A stretch of DNA of 64,000 bases from Epiperipatus broadwayi (lineage: Eukaryota; Onychophora; Udeonychophora; Euonychophora; Peripatidae), in contig JAQFVV010012400.1 in NCBI GenBank assembly GCA_028023455.1, forward strand, positions 13,897,748 through 13,961,747. Direction: 5' to 3'. A program made the position numbers and the translations under genes. Of this stretch, positions 24,203 to 36,184 are shown in pieces. Position 1 is the first letter of the stretch; the number at the start of each line of letters is the position of its first letter. The notes beneath the pieces were generated by a model that worked only from the letters and a program-made list of their open reading frames with translations, did not search any database and was not told where the DNA came from.

Positions 24203-24278
24203 AAAAACCTTGGAGAGACCATCCTGCAGTGGACTGATAATGGTTAATGATGATGATGATGATGATGATGATGACAAC
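24203..24278 (+). mobile_element. 5'-truncated RTE LINE 3' end with (GAT)n tail
   Basis: The sequence CTTGGAGAGACCATCCTGCA, then GATAATGGTTAATGATGATG, matches the 3' end of RTE copy A (CTTGGAGAGCCC...CAATAATGGTTG...ATGATCATGATGA at about 28691-28750). It finishes in a run of GAT/ATG triplets to about 24275. RTE LINEs commonly end in short tandem repeats rather than poly(A). So the microsatellite here is best read as the tail of a tiny truncated insertion directly after the hAT element. Confidence 0.75.
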
Positions 24279-24965
24279 TATGTAAGGCCATACTATATAA
24301 ATTATAATAATGGAATGCATGAAAGTCTTTGGTTTAAAAATAATTAATTTCTTGCTAAGTGAATATTAAAACAGTGAGATTTAACAATTTTATATTTGAT
24401 TAGTTTATGTCTTCTTCAAAATAACCAAGGATAGTGAGGCAATGATTATGACTGAATCAGCCCTAAGTGATTTTATTTTAAAATAGGATGTGAAGAATTA
24501 CTTAAGTTCATTTCAGAAGAATATGTTTTAAAATGTTTATTTAATATTAAATGTTAGCCAATGTTAATAGTTTCATTGTATTAAACACTAAAAAAAAATT
24601 CTCATTAGCCTTTATATAATAATAATTTGGTGCTGCTTAGATAACTATGACATCATACGTAACAAGAAAAAAAATGGATATTTATGTATGTAATGAGTAT
24701 TTCTTTCCTTATAATGAATGAATACAAAGTAAATTATTTTGTATAATCATAGAATCTACATTGCATTTAATTAAAAAACACATTGATTAATTGTAAATAA
24801 CAATATTAAAGCAATGTTAGCATTATTTTGAATAATTTAAAAAATGATAACTGTCAAATTATATACAATGGAGGGGGGGGACATTAAAAATCAATCATTT
24901 TAACAGCAAATTCACTAAATTAAATTAATAACAGCAAAACAATCTTCTATTTTAAAAATAGCCCA
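24279..24965. other. AT-rich stretch
   Basis: Nothing recognised; a G run (GGAGGGGGGG) occurs near 24870. Confidence 0.6.
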
Positions 24966-25425
24966 TCAATTTCAATATATAAAACAAGTCACATGCAACT
25001 TCATTATAAATCTTGATTTATTATATGAACTATTATAAATGACAATAATACTTATTTCAACTATATTTTTTTATAGTCTTTCTCAAGGAACAACTCAAAA
25101 CTACATAAATATAAATACAAATATTCCATAATAATCCAATTCATATAACAAATACAAATTACTTTTACTTAAATCTCTTCCAACAGACAATCTTAAATTT
25201 TTATTAATTTGTTTCTTAAATACCTTTCTTAAAATAATCCCTTATAATTATTTAATTACAAATTCCACATTAATTAAATCAACCTATTATTTTCTTTTCT
25301 TTTTTTTTTTCAATTAACAACCTATTCATTAAAATTGGATTATTATTGTAATTTATAATAGTTCATATAATAAACCAAGATTTATAAAGAAGTTGCATGT
25401 GACTTGTTTTATATATTCAAATTCA
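24966..25425. repeat. Foldback element, family B
   Basis: Arms of about 88 bases at 24966-25053 and 25338-25425 are near-perfect complements, both containing ACAAGTCACATGCAACTTC or its complement. About 285 bases of AT-rich DNA lie between. This looks like a MITE with long terminal inverted repeats. Target duplications are not obvious. Confidence 0.8.
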
Positions 25426-25833
25426 ATAACTTTGCATTGAAACTAATTAACTTATTTTGTAATTATACATTTCATAGAAAATTATATAGCAAAACATGAA
25501 AAAGTGCTCCATTCTTAAAAACATTTTTAAAGCATATATAAAAAGTAATGGAAAATTGTCATACTCTTTTCAGATACTTTCATATAAGTAGAATATCCTT
25601 ATTCCAAAACTCTTGATATTTCCCTTTTCATATTTGGAAATTTTGCAAATGTGAACCAAGTCACATAAAATAAAGATAATGATGAAATGAGAAAATGGAA
25701 ATAATGTGACACATAATTAAAAATCTTTAAAATATATATAATTAAACACATGTATTGATGTTACTTGAAAACTGCAGAAAGGAATTCGTTAACTGAAAGG
25801 AGACCCAGTGATTCCTCTTTGATGCTTTAAAGA
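25426..25833. other. AT-rich spacer before RTE copy A
   Basis: No feature is recognised. The LINE similarity to copy B begins near 25834. Confidence 0.5.
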
Positions 25834-28751
25834 AGTCAAGCAAAGCAAATGCCTAATATCCACTCCATATATTCTTGTCATTGCAGCTGTTATTACTATG
25901 TGATTATTAATTTAATATACAAAAGTGGAGGGGTTCTCACCAACCTGTTTTAGCCAGCATGGTGATTTATTGGCTTTTTGCATCTGAGTTTAAGATCAAA
26001 AACCATCATAGTCTACTCAGTTGTCTGATAGCTCTTAATTGAAATATCAGTTGAGTTTTCTTGAAGCTAGAATGAATGTGTATGTATTTTTTTTTCCTAA
26101 TAGCTATCATGGCAAAAAGAATCATGATAAAAAAAAGGTTGTAAAGTCACTAACTAAGGCAATGGTTGATGGCCGAAAGTAGAGGTACTAAAAATCTTCC
26201 GATTACACACCCAGGTTGCCATTTGAAGATAACTTTTGATTTAGGTACTTGCAACTGCAGATAGCTTTCAAGTGAAAAAAGACTGCAAGTATTGGAAGAA
26301 GTGTCTAATATTAAATGGGACATTAAGGACTTTGTAAATTAGAAGAAAAGTTGAAGAGACGAGGCACAAACACTGACAATACAAATAGAGGATTCATTAT
26401 AAATAAAAAGTGGAAGAACAACATTGTGGAGATAGATGGTGTATTGGTTAGAGTGGCAACATTAATTATTTAACTTAATAGCAGATACCAAATGCAGATA
26501 ATTCAGGTTTATGCCCCAACAAGTTCTCATAGTGGTGATATAGAGAATTTTTATATGAATGTATAAAAGACTTTTGATCAAATCAAACAACATTTTAAAA
26601 TTTTCATAGGACAGTTTAATGCTAGAATTGGTAAACAATTGAAAGATGAAAGTGCTCTAGGTAAATTTGGTTACGGGGATATAGAAATTGTGGAGTTTGC
26701 AGAAAAAAAAAGCTTTATAATATGAATTATTTTGAAAAAAATGTTAAATGGAAATGGATATGGAACATTCAAATGAAGGTACAGCAGAATTGGATTATAT
26801 TTTAACTAACAGAAAATACAATATATATTTCAAAATTGTTATGTTCTTAATAAATTCAACACAGGATATGATTAACAATTAGTGAGATGTAAGATACGTA
26901 TTAATGCAAAACTAGATAATCAAAAATTATTAAGAAAAACAGTATTCATAATTAATATTCTTAATCTTCAGAAACATTCCAATAAATTTAAATTAGACCA
27001 TGCAAATTATTTTCAAATATTAACAGTTTGAAAATGATTCAGATTTGAACAAATCAATAGAAAGATAACATACACTTTTAAAAACTGCAACAAAGATAGC
27101 TGGTTCAAAAAGCCACAGCTAACCAGTAAAATTTCTACTGATAAGACAATTTATGACGAAAGAATAATGAAAATATATAAAGAGGATAACCTAAGAAGGA
27201 TTTAATAGCTCTAATTTTGAAAAATGGTGTGGAAAAGGAGTTAATAATGATATAAGAAAGTATAATTGTGAACTAGCAAGGAAAGCTATAGAAAAGAATA
27301 AAACTCTCAAGAGTGTAAAACAACATCATGGCAACTGGTGTTAAACTTAATCCTGCAATAAGAAAAAAGATGGAATCATTACTAAAAAGAGAGACAACAT
27401 CATAAAATTGCATCAAAACTTATATAGCAATAAAGAGCAAGGAAAAGTTCCCCCTATAACTATTATATCTTCTGATTTTAAATGAAGGCGTAGGACATGC
27501 AATTAAATTTATAAAGAATGGGAAAAGCTTCAGGTAATGATGGAATTATAATCGTTATCTTAAAAGTAGATGAATAGAAAAAGTTATATACCAAATATCT
27601 AAATGGTAAAGATGTATCAGATGATTGGAAGAATGTAGTATTAATATTAATATTTAAAGTTATAAAACAAATATTAGAAATTGTAGATCTATTAGTCCTT
27701 TATCAGTTCTATATAAAAATTTTACTAAGATAATTACAATTTATCTACAGTGAACTTCGAATTTTAACGAACTAAATGAATAAGCCGCACTTAAAAGTGG
27801 TTTTAGTGCAGTGGATCATATCCATGTATTGAGAAAAGTTATACAAAGGATAAATGAATATGTGTAGCCATTATGCTTACGAGTTGTAGATAATGAAAAG
27901 GCAGTTGATTCTATAAGCATTTCTTCTGTTATTTAAGCATTGGATTACCAAGGCATAGACACGGATATTGTCATATTCAGAAGAATATTTATAAAAATGC
28001 AAAAGCAACAATTAATTATGATACTAAAAAGATTAACATTGATAAGGATGTAAGATAGGGTGACTCCATATCTACAAAACTTTTTAAAGCAGTTTTGCAA
28101 GAAATATTTTTTAGATTCAAATGGGAAGCTAAAAGATGAAAGTAAATGGAGGTTATTTAAGTCATCTATATTTTACAAATGATGTAGCTGTTTTTGCAAA
28201 TAATGTTTTAAAGATCCAGGAAATGTGACAAGAGTTATCAGATGAAAGTAAGAAAGTACGATTAAGGCTAAATGCTAAAAAGACAAAAGTAATGTTCAAT
28301 GGATTTTCTCAAAAGCAAAAAAAATAATAATTGATAATAGTGAGTTATAACATAGAAACTACAAAAACATTGTCAGATTAATACTAAAGATGGAAATATA
28401 ATGGATGAAACTTTGTTGGAGTGCTTTTAATAAAAATTAAAATATTACAAGAAAATATGCCTACGAGTTTGAAAAAAAGATTTTTAATAAATGAGTTTTA
28501 TCAGTTCTTGCTTATGGAGTTGGGCTGGACATAATGCTTCGAGATGAGAATAAATAAACAGTGGAAATCCAACGGATTGTAAAAGATCTAGAAAGAGACC
28601 ACATTACATGTGATATGGATGAATGAGAGAAGGAAGTATGCTGGATTGATGTGGAGAAGAGAAGCTAGAGATCAGAGCAGATGGATTAAACTTGGAGAGC
28701 CCTTTATTCTACCATAGATCAATAATGGTTGAAATTAATGATCATGATGAT
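25834..28751 (+). mobile_element. RTE-type LINE, copy A, decayed
   Basis: It aligns over most of its length with copy B (59971-62430), starting with a 5' region that shares CTGTTATTACTATGTGATTATT and GAGTTTAAGATCAA motifs. The coding region is followed by a 3' end AATAATGGTTGAAATTAATG and ATGATCATGATGA. The order of endonuclease then reverse transcriptase, and the simple-repeat 3' end, fit the RTE clade. Copy A keeps the 3' part that copy B has lost, so the two together show the element's full extent of about 2.9 kb. Confidence 0.85.
26237..28700 (+). pseudogene. RTE LINE polyprotein (endonuclease-reverse transcriptase), broken
   Basis: An APE-type endonuclease followed by a reverse transcriptase, used for target-primed retrotransposition. 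Readable pieces across frames include the start of the endonuclease domain (LGTCNCR), the HPNEGTAELDYILTN-like region near 26770, the RT palm (VVDNEKAV where copy B has FVDYEKAFDS) near 27885, and a region near 28155 reading HLYFTNDVAVFANN. There the usual F-A-D-D catalytic box has become F-T-N-D, so RT activity is lost. A C-terminal stretch near 28590-28700 resembles the region after RT in RTE proteins. Many stops and indels are present. Confidence 0.85.
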
Positions 28752-29137
28752 TTTTTTCTTTACTTCAAATAAAAGCAATAGATTCACCATAATTCAAAAA
28801 AATCCCATGTAAAAAATAACCAACTATAATGGTTTCCTATCATACAAAATTTAATTCATTACAATAAATTTCAAATTCATCATAGTTTTTGAATATTTTA
28901 TTTTAAAAACAAATAGTCTAAAATAGAAAATCAATGATTATTAAAAAAAAAAAAATAACTTTTACTGAACATAATAAACACAAGAAACTATTTGTAAATA
29001 TAATATATAAAATATTTATTATTAGGTGAAGTACATCTTTTTGTTGGTAATTAATTAAATAATCAATGATTCTATTTCTTGAACATTCATTAAATTGACC
29101 CGAGAATCTTACACTACATAATCTGATATTTTATCAT
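28752..29137. other. AT-rich spacer
   Basis: No feature is recognised between RTE copy A and hAT copy 2. Confidence 0.6.
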
Positions 29138-29948
29138 TGCCCTAAAAGTGTTTCTTAAACTGTGGGTTGCAACACCATTTGGGGTCACAAAGTGAAAAGT
29201 TGGGGTCGTGAAAATTTAATTCAGATACATTAATTTAAAGAAATATTAGTCGCAATCTCTTCATTATCTTTAATTTAATATATTACATTTTCTGTACAGT
29301 GCGATTATGAAATCGTAATGATGGCCAAGTTGAGCTGTAAATTATATTTACATATTGAAAAATAACACAATGCATCATAATAGTGGTGTCACATTGCAAT
29401 TTCACCATATAAGTTATTTCAGAATCAAAATATATGCTGTAAAGGGGAGAATAAGGTTGGCACCACTATGATTATATAATGCATTTCCGGTCAAGTTATT
29501 TGTTTCGGTTTCATTTGAACAAGTGTCCAGATCGCAAGAACAATACAATATTGTATTTTACTGTTTTACTCAACTAAGATTGGTATTTATTTGAATAAAT
29601 ATTATGAAAGACGTTATTTTTTTATATATAAAAATGCTTATATACTTTTTTTATCACTTTTTTATTCAAAATTTACCATCCTATTAGTTATTATAAAAAT
29701 TTATTTTTTATTAAAACTTATTGTCATTTATTTATTAACAAATAAAAACATATTCCTATTTTTTAAACTTAACAGGTAATTTATAATTGATTTATTGATA
29801 TTTTTAAAATATTAAAAAATAAAACATCCGGGGGATATTAAAAAATAGAACATACGGGAGTAAATATGCTTTGTAAACAAAAAACATGGCTACCACTTGG
29901 TGTCTCTGCTAACTAATAAGTACTATTATTTTATTTATATTTTAGGTA

Positions 29949-31787
29949 ATGATGCAGATGGCAATGCTACAGTCTCTTCAAGCAGGATCTCATAATCAGA
30001 AGATGCGAAAAAGAAAATATGAGACATTTCTCCAATTTGGTTTTACTTTCAACAAATATGATGATAATGAACAACCTTTTTGTTTAATTTGCAATAATGT
30101 TTTATCTATGGAGAGTATTTTGAATCCAAGCATCCCTCCTCATATGTCAATAAACCAAAAAAATATTTCGAATGACTGTTAAAAACTTCAAATAAAGAAA
30201 AACAATATTTTAAGAAATTTATAACTGTTAATGAAAAATATTTACTCGCATCATATGAACTTTCATATCTGATTCCTAAAAATAAAAAACCATACATCCT
30301 TGGAAATCTTATATTACCTGTTGCTATTAAAATAGTAGAAATACTTCACGAAAGTAAATATGGTAATGAAATTCAGAAAATTCCTTTATCAAATCACACT
30401 GTCACTAAAAGAATTTCTGAAATTAGCAATGACCAATTTGAGCAACTTATTACTAGACTTAAAGAAAGCCCACTATTTATAGTTCAGTTGGATGAAACAA
30501 CTGATATTTCAAAAATAGTTCAATTATTAGTATATGTCAGATACATTTATAAAGAAAACATTGAGGAAGAATTATTATTTTGTCATTCTTTGGAAGAACC
30601 TACAAGAGGGGAAGACATATACAATAATGTAGACAATTTTTTTAAAACTGAAGGTTTAGAATGGAGAAATTGCTTTGGAGTATGCACAGATGGTGCAAAA
30701 GCAATGGAGAAATTGCTTTGGAGTATGCACAGATGGTGCAAAAGCAATGACTGGTGAAAATATTGTTTTAAATCATTTATTAAAGCTTCTGGTAATAATC
30801 ATGTAACTTTTACACATTGCCTGATCCATCAAGAGGCTCTTGCAGCAAAAAAATTAACGGAATTGAACAATATGCTTCAGGATACTGTCAAAATTGTAAA
30901 CTTTATTAAGAGCTGTGCCCTTAACAGCTGTTTATTTCAAATCTTTGTAAAGACATGGACTCTGAATACCAAAATTTATTATTACGTGCAGAAATGAGAT
31001 CGATATAAAGAGGAACAAGTTTAAGAAGATTATTGTTATTAAAAAAAAAAAAAAAATTATTGTATTTTTAACAGAATAAAAATCTGATCTTGCTGCTCTT
31101 TTTCAAAATGACTTATGACTATCAAAGCTGTGCTATTTATCTGAGATTTTTGAGAAGCTAAATGATCTTAACTTGTTTCTTCAAGGAAAAAATAATATTT
31201 TTTACTGCGAGTGATAAATTTGAAGATTTTATTTAAAAGATCAACATTTGGAAGAATAGGGTGGAAAATGATTCATTAGAAATGTTTTTGATTATTGACA
31301 ATTTTATAATTAAAAAAAATAATTGTAAAACTTTAATTGCAAAAATTATTATAGATCACTTAAAAACCTTAGAAGCACAATTTTGCAAATACTTTATATC
31401 GAATTTAGATTTCAAAAAGTTATCTTGGATTCAAAAACCATTTTTGATTGACATTAATGAGATTAATCACCTGCCATATAAAGCCCAAGAGGAATTTGCT
31501 GAGCTATCGAGTGACTCAAACTTAAAACTTGAATTTCCACAAAAATCCTTGAATGAATTCTGTATTAGAGCTAATTTCCCACAATTTTTGAAAAGGCATT
31601 AAATGTTCTTCTGCCATTCAGCATCACATACTTATGTGAAATGACTTTTTCAGCTTTAATGTATATTAAATCCAAATATCGTTCAATGCTGAAAAACATT
31701 GAAGGTGCTTTACGTCCAACAGTATCAAATATTTCACCAAGATTTAATTTGTTATGCAGCAAAAAACAAGCACATTTGTCTCATTAA
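29949..31787 (+). pseudogene. ZBED5-like hAT transposase, broken but with catalytic motifs
   Basis: A hAT transposase relative of vertebrate ZBED5. The visible order is: basic start with KRKYETFLQFGFTF, BED zinc finger start (PFCLICNN), helical region, first catalytic Asp in QLDETTDIS (about 30488), second in VCTDGAKAM (about 30690), and the C-terminal dimerisation region with CEMTFSALMYIKSKYRSML, ending KQAHLSH. The His half of the BED finger is frameshifted. A 43-bp tandem duplication (30661-30703 and 30704-30746) shifts the frame inside the second catalytic motif. Other frameshifts occur near 30980-31060. It lacks an intact reading frame but is better preserved in the core than copy 1. Confidence 0.9.
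30661..30746 (+). repeat. 43-bp tandem duplication in transposase
   Basis: The unit starting ATGGAGAAATTGCTTTGGAG occurs twice head to tail. Because 43 is not a multiple of three, it disrupts the frame at the CTDGAKAM motif. Copy 1 of the element has only one unit here, so the duplication arose after the copies separated. Confidence 0.95.
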
Positions 31788-31996
31788 AACGTGCTTTTCT
31801 TTCATTAATTTTTGTATACTTAAAACAAATCCTAAAACTACTTATTTTCATATGTATATTGTTTACCAAAGAAATAAATTATTTATGGGAATATTTATTT
31901 CTAGATCTATTTTATATTTAATATCTGGGGTTGCGAAAACATCTCGATGATAAAAAGGGGTCATGAATGAAAAAAGTTTAAGAAATGGTGCCCTAA

Positions 31997-33261
31997 ACCA
32001 TGCAGTGCACTAAATAATCAAATGGCTTTTTTGCTCAGAAGTCAATAAAAAGCTTGAGCACCTGAAATGTGAGGACTTGAATTGATACAAGAAGCTTATG
32101 CTCCAAAATCTGACATTCTGCCACTTTAAGTAAACTAAGCTGGGCAAACATTTTGTCAAATGTAGTAGCTATATTGCTGATAATATTAAAATAAATATAT
32201 CCTAATTTATTTTTGAGCACTTAATGTATATATTTTATATATTTTTTGTTTTTTAAATTTTATTGTAAAGCTAAAATTTCATAAAATGATTTAAAGCAAA
32301 AATGTTAATAAATACAAAATATTTTAACTGTCTTTTTAAATTTATTTATACCTTTCCAAATACATTCAATTCTTGATAAGACCACACAGGTTAGTATAGA
32401 ACACAATATTTCAAGTAATATTATTTTCCCCTTTTCTTATAAGTTGAGAAACAAAGAAGACTCTCATAAATAAATATACAAATTTTCTGTTGGATGTTGC
32501 TTTTGGCAGAATATTCTAGTTGATTAAGGTATGGCTTTAAATTTAATGTCCACGGAATATAAGTGTCACTAATTCAATTCCCATCCTAGTCTGTCATTGG
32601 TTAAGCCAGTAATATCCGTTTATTATGACTAACAATTGAAAGAATTTAGAAAAGTATAAATAGTTTAATTTTTTTTTCTAAAAATATTTACTAATTGAAT
32701 TACATGATGGAAATATGTGACATATAATTAAAAATGTTTAAAATACATATAATTAAATACATATATGTCTTAGTCAAAAAAATTTAAGAACACTTTTGTT
32801 TTTGTTTTTTTTTTGCAATCTTTAGTACATTTTAATTAAGTAAAGTATGAAGTGAAGCATATCCATTATATTAATACTACTAATCAAAATAAATAAAGCA
32901 CTACATAGTTTCTAATATTTTAAATATATTGAAGTAACATTTGTTAAACTCCTACAAGATCTCTTTTTTCTGTCAAATTGTTTCAGAAAATTAATTTCAT
33001 AACAATTGTTTTTTTACAAGACTAAAGAAATTATGATAGAAAAATTATGAATAAAAAATTCTGAAATTGTGTGACATACAAATGAATTCAGATTCAAAAT
33101 GTTGAAATAAATGCATTTATTGAAAATGGCAATTGGTAATCCTAATATCTGTTTCTACCTTGTATATCAATGACCTAAGTTTCAAAATGAAGTGAAACTG
33201 GTATATTTTTTCAGATTCCAAGCAACTTATAATTTTTCTTTCAGATAGACAGTCTATAAAC
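31997..33261. other. AT-rich stretch
   Basis: No gene is seen. T and A runs occur near 32670 and 32800. Confidence 0.6.
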
Positions 33262-33364
33262 TAAAGATTCTCAAACTGGGGGAGGATCTTGTCAAAAGGA
33301 ACCACAAAAATAAATTTCAAATTTTTAAATTTGAAGTAAATAATTTGATTTTTATATATAGATA

Positions 33365-33475
33365 TACTTTTTAAATTTTAATGTGAAAATTTATATATTA
33401 TCTTTTGTGGTGTGAACTAATTACATTTTAATGTGAAAATTTATACATTATCTTTTGTGGTGTAAACTAATTACA
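33365..33475. repeat. 54-bp tandem duplication
   Basis: TTTTAATGTGAAAATTTATA, followed by CATTATCTTTTGTGGTGT and AACTAATTACA, occurs twice in tandem with one or two changes, inside hAT copy 4. Confidence 0.85.
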
Positions 33476-33689
33476 ATCTTGTTTATTTTACAATTCATAT
33501 ATATGTCAATAGTATAAAGACTGGGAACATTCTTACTTGCACAGTTTACTAGTTGTCTTTAAAATGAATATTACTGGTATTAGTGATTTGATAATTCAGT
33601 AAAAATGTTAATCTGAGATGGATATGGAACTAATAAAAACAATGTATTTGTAAAAGTCAGTCAGTGTAGTGAAAACACTAAAGAATCAA

Positions 33690-35500
33690 AGTCGCAACAG
33701 TATCTTGTATTTTACCAGAATTATCACATCATTTCAATATCAGTTGGCAAGATATAAAAAAATTAGTAAATATGATCTTTCTTATTTGAAAAATGGGCAA
33801 GTATCTTGTATTTTATCAGAACCATTACATCATTTCAAATGAGTCTGAAAAAGCAGAAAACCACTGAAAAAATTAGTAAATATGATCTTATTTTAAAAAT
33901 TGGCTATATTTGTAATCTGCCAGAAACAATTGTCAAATAATTGCACGAGACTTGAAAATTTAGTCACCATTTAGATATGATGCATAATGAATTAAAAAGC
34001 AAAAATAAATGATTTTTTTAAAAAGCTAAAGAATTAAAATGCAAAATAAATTTTTTTCATTACCTACAAAATTAAATGAAAAATTAATAAAAGTTTCTTT
34101 CAAAATTGCTTTAGTAATTGTTATAAAAAAAAAAAACTTATACAATTGACAAAAATCTCATTTTATCAGTAGCAATAAAAATTTGTGAAATCATCCATAG
34201 TTCGTTCCAAAATATCAAACTTTTTAAAAAAATTCCTGTCCAATGACACACAATAATGTATAGCATTGCCAACAATAGCATGTCTATATTATCATCATGA
34301 ATCATGCAAACATTCGCTATATAGCTTGATAAGTCAATTGACAATATGAATGATGCTAATTTACCAACTTCGGTCAGATATCTATATAATTTGCAAATTC
34401 GTGAAAACCTGCTATTTTGTAAAAATCTCAACCAAAAAAAAAGATATTTGAAAAGATAACTTTTTTCTAGAAAAAAATGAGCTTGAATGACAAAAGAACA
34501 TTGGAGTTTATATTAATAGAAAGGCAATCATGACTAGAAGAATTTTAGAAATTATAGACAAATTAAAAAAGATTTGTCCAAATGAAAGATGTTCACTACA
34601 TTAATCCACATAGAAAATCTAGCATTTTGACATGGAAGAATTGCTTAGTAAAGGATCATCAGAAGTTTCTACAATAGTTAATTACCTAAAAAGTAATATC
34701 ACTAATACAAGATTCTTTTGAATTTTATGCCAAGATGTGGTCTCCAATTCTGAATCTCTTTTATATTATATAGAAATAAGATGATTATCCTGCATTATAG
34801 TTTTAAAAAGGTTTTAATATTAAAAGATGAATTATGAATTTTTCTTCTATATAAAAATCCACATTAGCTTCTCATCTTTCTGATCAAAATTGATACATTT
34901 GTTTTCTTACCTGATGGATTTTTTCAAAAAAGTAAATGAATTGAACTGCAAGGAAAATGAATATATCAAACCTAGGCACAAAATTGCAAGCATTTCAAAA
35001 CAAACTTTTAGCATGGTTAAAAAGTTTCAGGGATAATAATATAGAAATGTTTGCATCTCTTCATGAATTTCTAGGAAAAAATTTTAAAAATAATAATAAT
35101 AATTAATCACATTACAAATTTGATGTGTTTTTTTTTTTTTTACTATTTTCTAATTTATTTGCTCCATTACTACAATTTAGCAATCTCCTATAGTCATCTC
35201 AAGAAGAATTGATTTGAGAGCATTCAACCTCTGAATTGGAATTTTGTAGTAAGGATTTGTCAGAATTTTGGATTGAGACAAAATAAGTAACCATTGTTGG
35301 TGAACATAATCTTAAGATATTCTGATACTGTTCGCATCCACATATTTTTGAAAACTGCATTTTCATCACTATTACTAATTAAAAATAGACATCCACATAT
35401 ATTTGCAAACTGCCTTTTCATCACTATTAATAATTAAAAATAGGCATAGAACTTGTTTATTAATGGTAACATTGGGAAAAAATATAAGAATTCAAATATT
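33690..35500 (+). pseudogene. hAT transposase (ZBED5-like group), decayed
   Basis: Faint but ordered similarity to the family. Near 34160-34430 the plus strand reads IKLFKKIPV, then LDKSIDNMNDANLPTSVRYL and LLFCKNLN, corresponding to the region around the first catalytic Asp (LDESTD) and the following strand. Near 35265 it reads LSEFWIET, and near 35340-35460 TYFCELHFHHYY-like and IKNRHRTCL-like pieces mark the C-terminal dimerisation domain. That domain is partly duplicated by a 56-bp tandem repeat (35335-35390 and 35391-35445). A further duplication of roughly 100 bp lies near 33700-33890. It is clearly non-functional and older than copies 1 and 2. Confidence 0.65.
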
Positions 35501-35624
35501 AAATATTTATCCGACATTATTTTTTTGTATAACACTATTCGAACATATCCCATCACACTAAATTATTAAAATCTTTTTGGTTATATTATTCAATTATTAT
35601 TAATAAGTTTTTTAAAAATAATCG

Positions 35625-35894
35625 GAACTTCTTACATCTTTTAAGCAAAAATATTTATTGTTGTAATAACAGTTTTGATTGTTCCTCGCAGTCTTCTTCA
35701 GATCTCATTCTATGCTTCTACTTCTCACTTTCCACCATTTTATTTTATTTGGAGTATGTTTTTACACTGAAACAAATGGTGGAAAGTGAGAAGTAGAAGC
35801 AAAGAATGAGATCTGAAGACTGCGAGGAACAGTCGAAATTATTATAACAATAAATATTTTTGCTTAAAAGCTATAAGAAGTTGTGATTATTTTG
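35625..35894. repeat. Near-perfect foldback, family C
   Basis: Arms of about 115 bases (35625-35740 and 35774-35894) pair nearly completely around a loop of about 33 bases. The left arm includes TCCTCGCAGTCTTC and GTGGAAAG-complement motifs; the right arm has GAAGACTGCGAGGA. It is the least diverged inverted repeat in the window and would fold into a long hairpin if transcribed. It is nested in hAT copy 4. Confidence 0.9.
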
Positions 35895-36184
35895 AAAAGA
35901 TATATTGTATATGAAGAAGCAAAATTAAGGAAAAGGAAGAAGTGTTTACAGAATTATATATTAATAAGATTTGTTTGCATATTTCATGATCTTTGTAATT
36001 CTTTAGTATTTTGTATGATAATGAAAAATATGAATAAGAAAATTATTTAAATAAACTAAATATAAATACAATAAATTATATAATAATAGCATATGCCTCC
36101 ATTAAGAACATTTTCTTTAAGAGGTAGCAAATGCTTCTAGATATTCCAGGAGTGATTTTAGATCAATGAATTTGAGAAACACTA

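Larger units (their letters stand above)
29146..31988 (+). mobile_element. ZBED5-like hAT transposon, copy 2
   Basis: The left end (mutated first base) reads AGTGTTTCTTAAACTGTGGG, and the right end reads AGTTTAAGAAATGG. Flanking repeats TGCCCTAA lie at 29138-29145 and 31989-31996. It is paralogous to copy 1 (7012-10129) over nearly the full length and has the empty site for that copy's 268-bp insertion. The right terminus seems to have lost a base or two, so the boundary there is good to a few bases. Confidence 0.85.
33262..36184 (+). mobile_element. hAT element, copy 4, heavily decayed
   Basis: The left end AAAGATTCTCAAACTGGGGG and the complement of the right end (GTGTTTCTCAAATTC, from GAATTTGAGAAACACTA ending about 36184) form a worn terminal inverted repeat like those of copies 1 and 2. 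The length, about 2.9 kb, matches the family. A transposase remnant lies between, and a foldback is nested near the 3' side (35625-35894). No clean 8-bp duplication survives, so ends are approximate. Confidence 0.65.

Noticed and set aside
33262-36184. Matching 8-bp target duplication for hAT copy 4
   Set aside because: Candidate flanks CTATAAAC and TCACATAC agree at only about half the positions, so no duplication is claimed.
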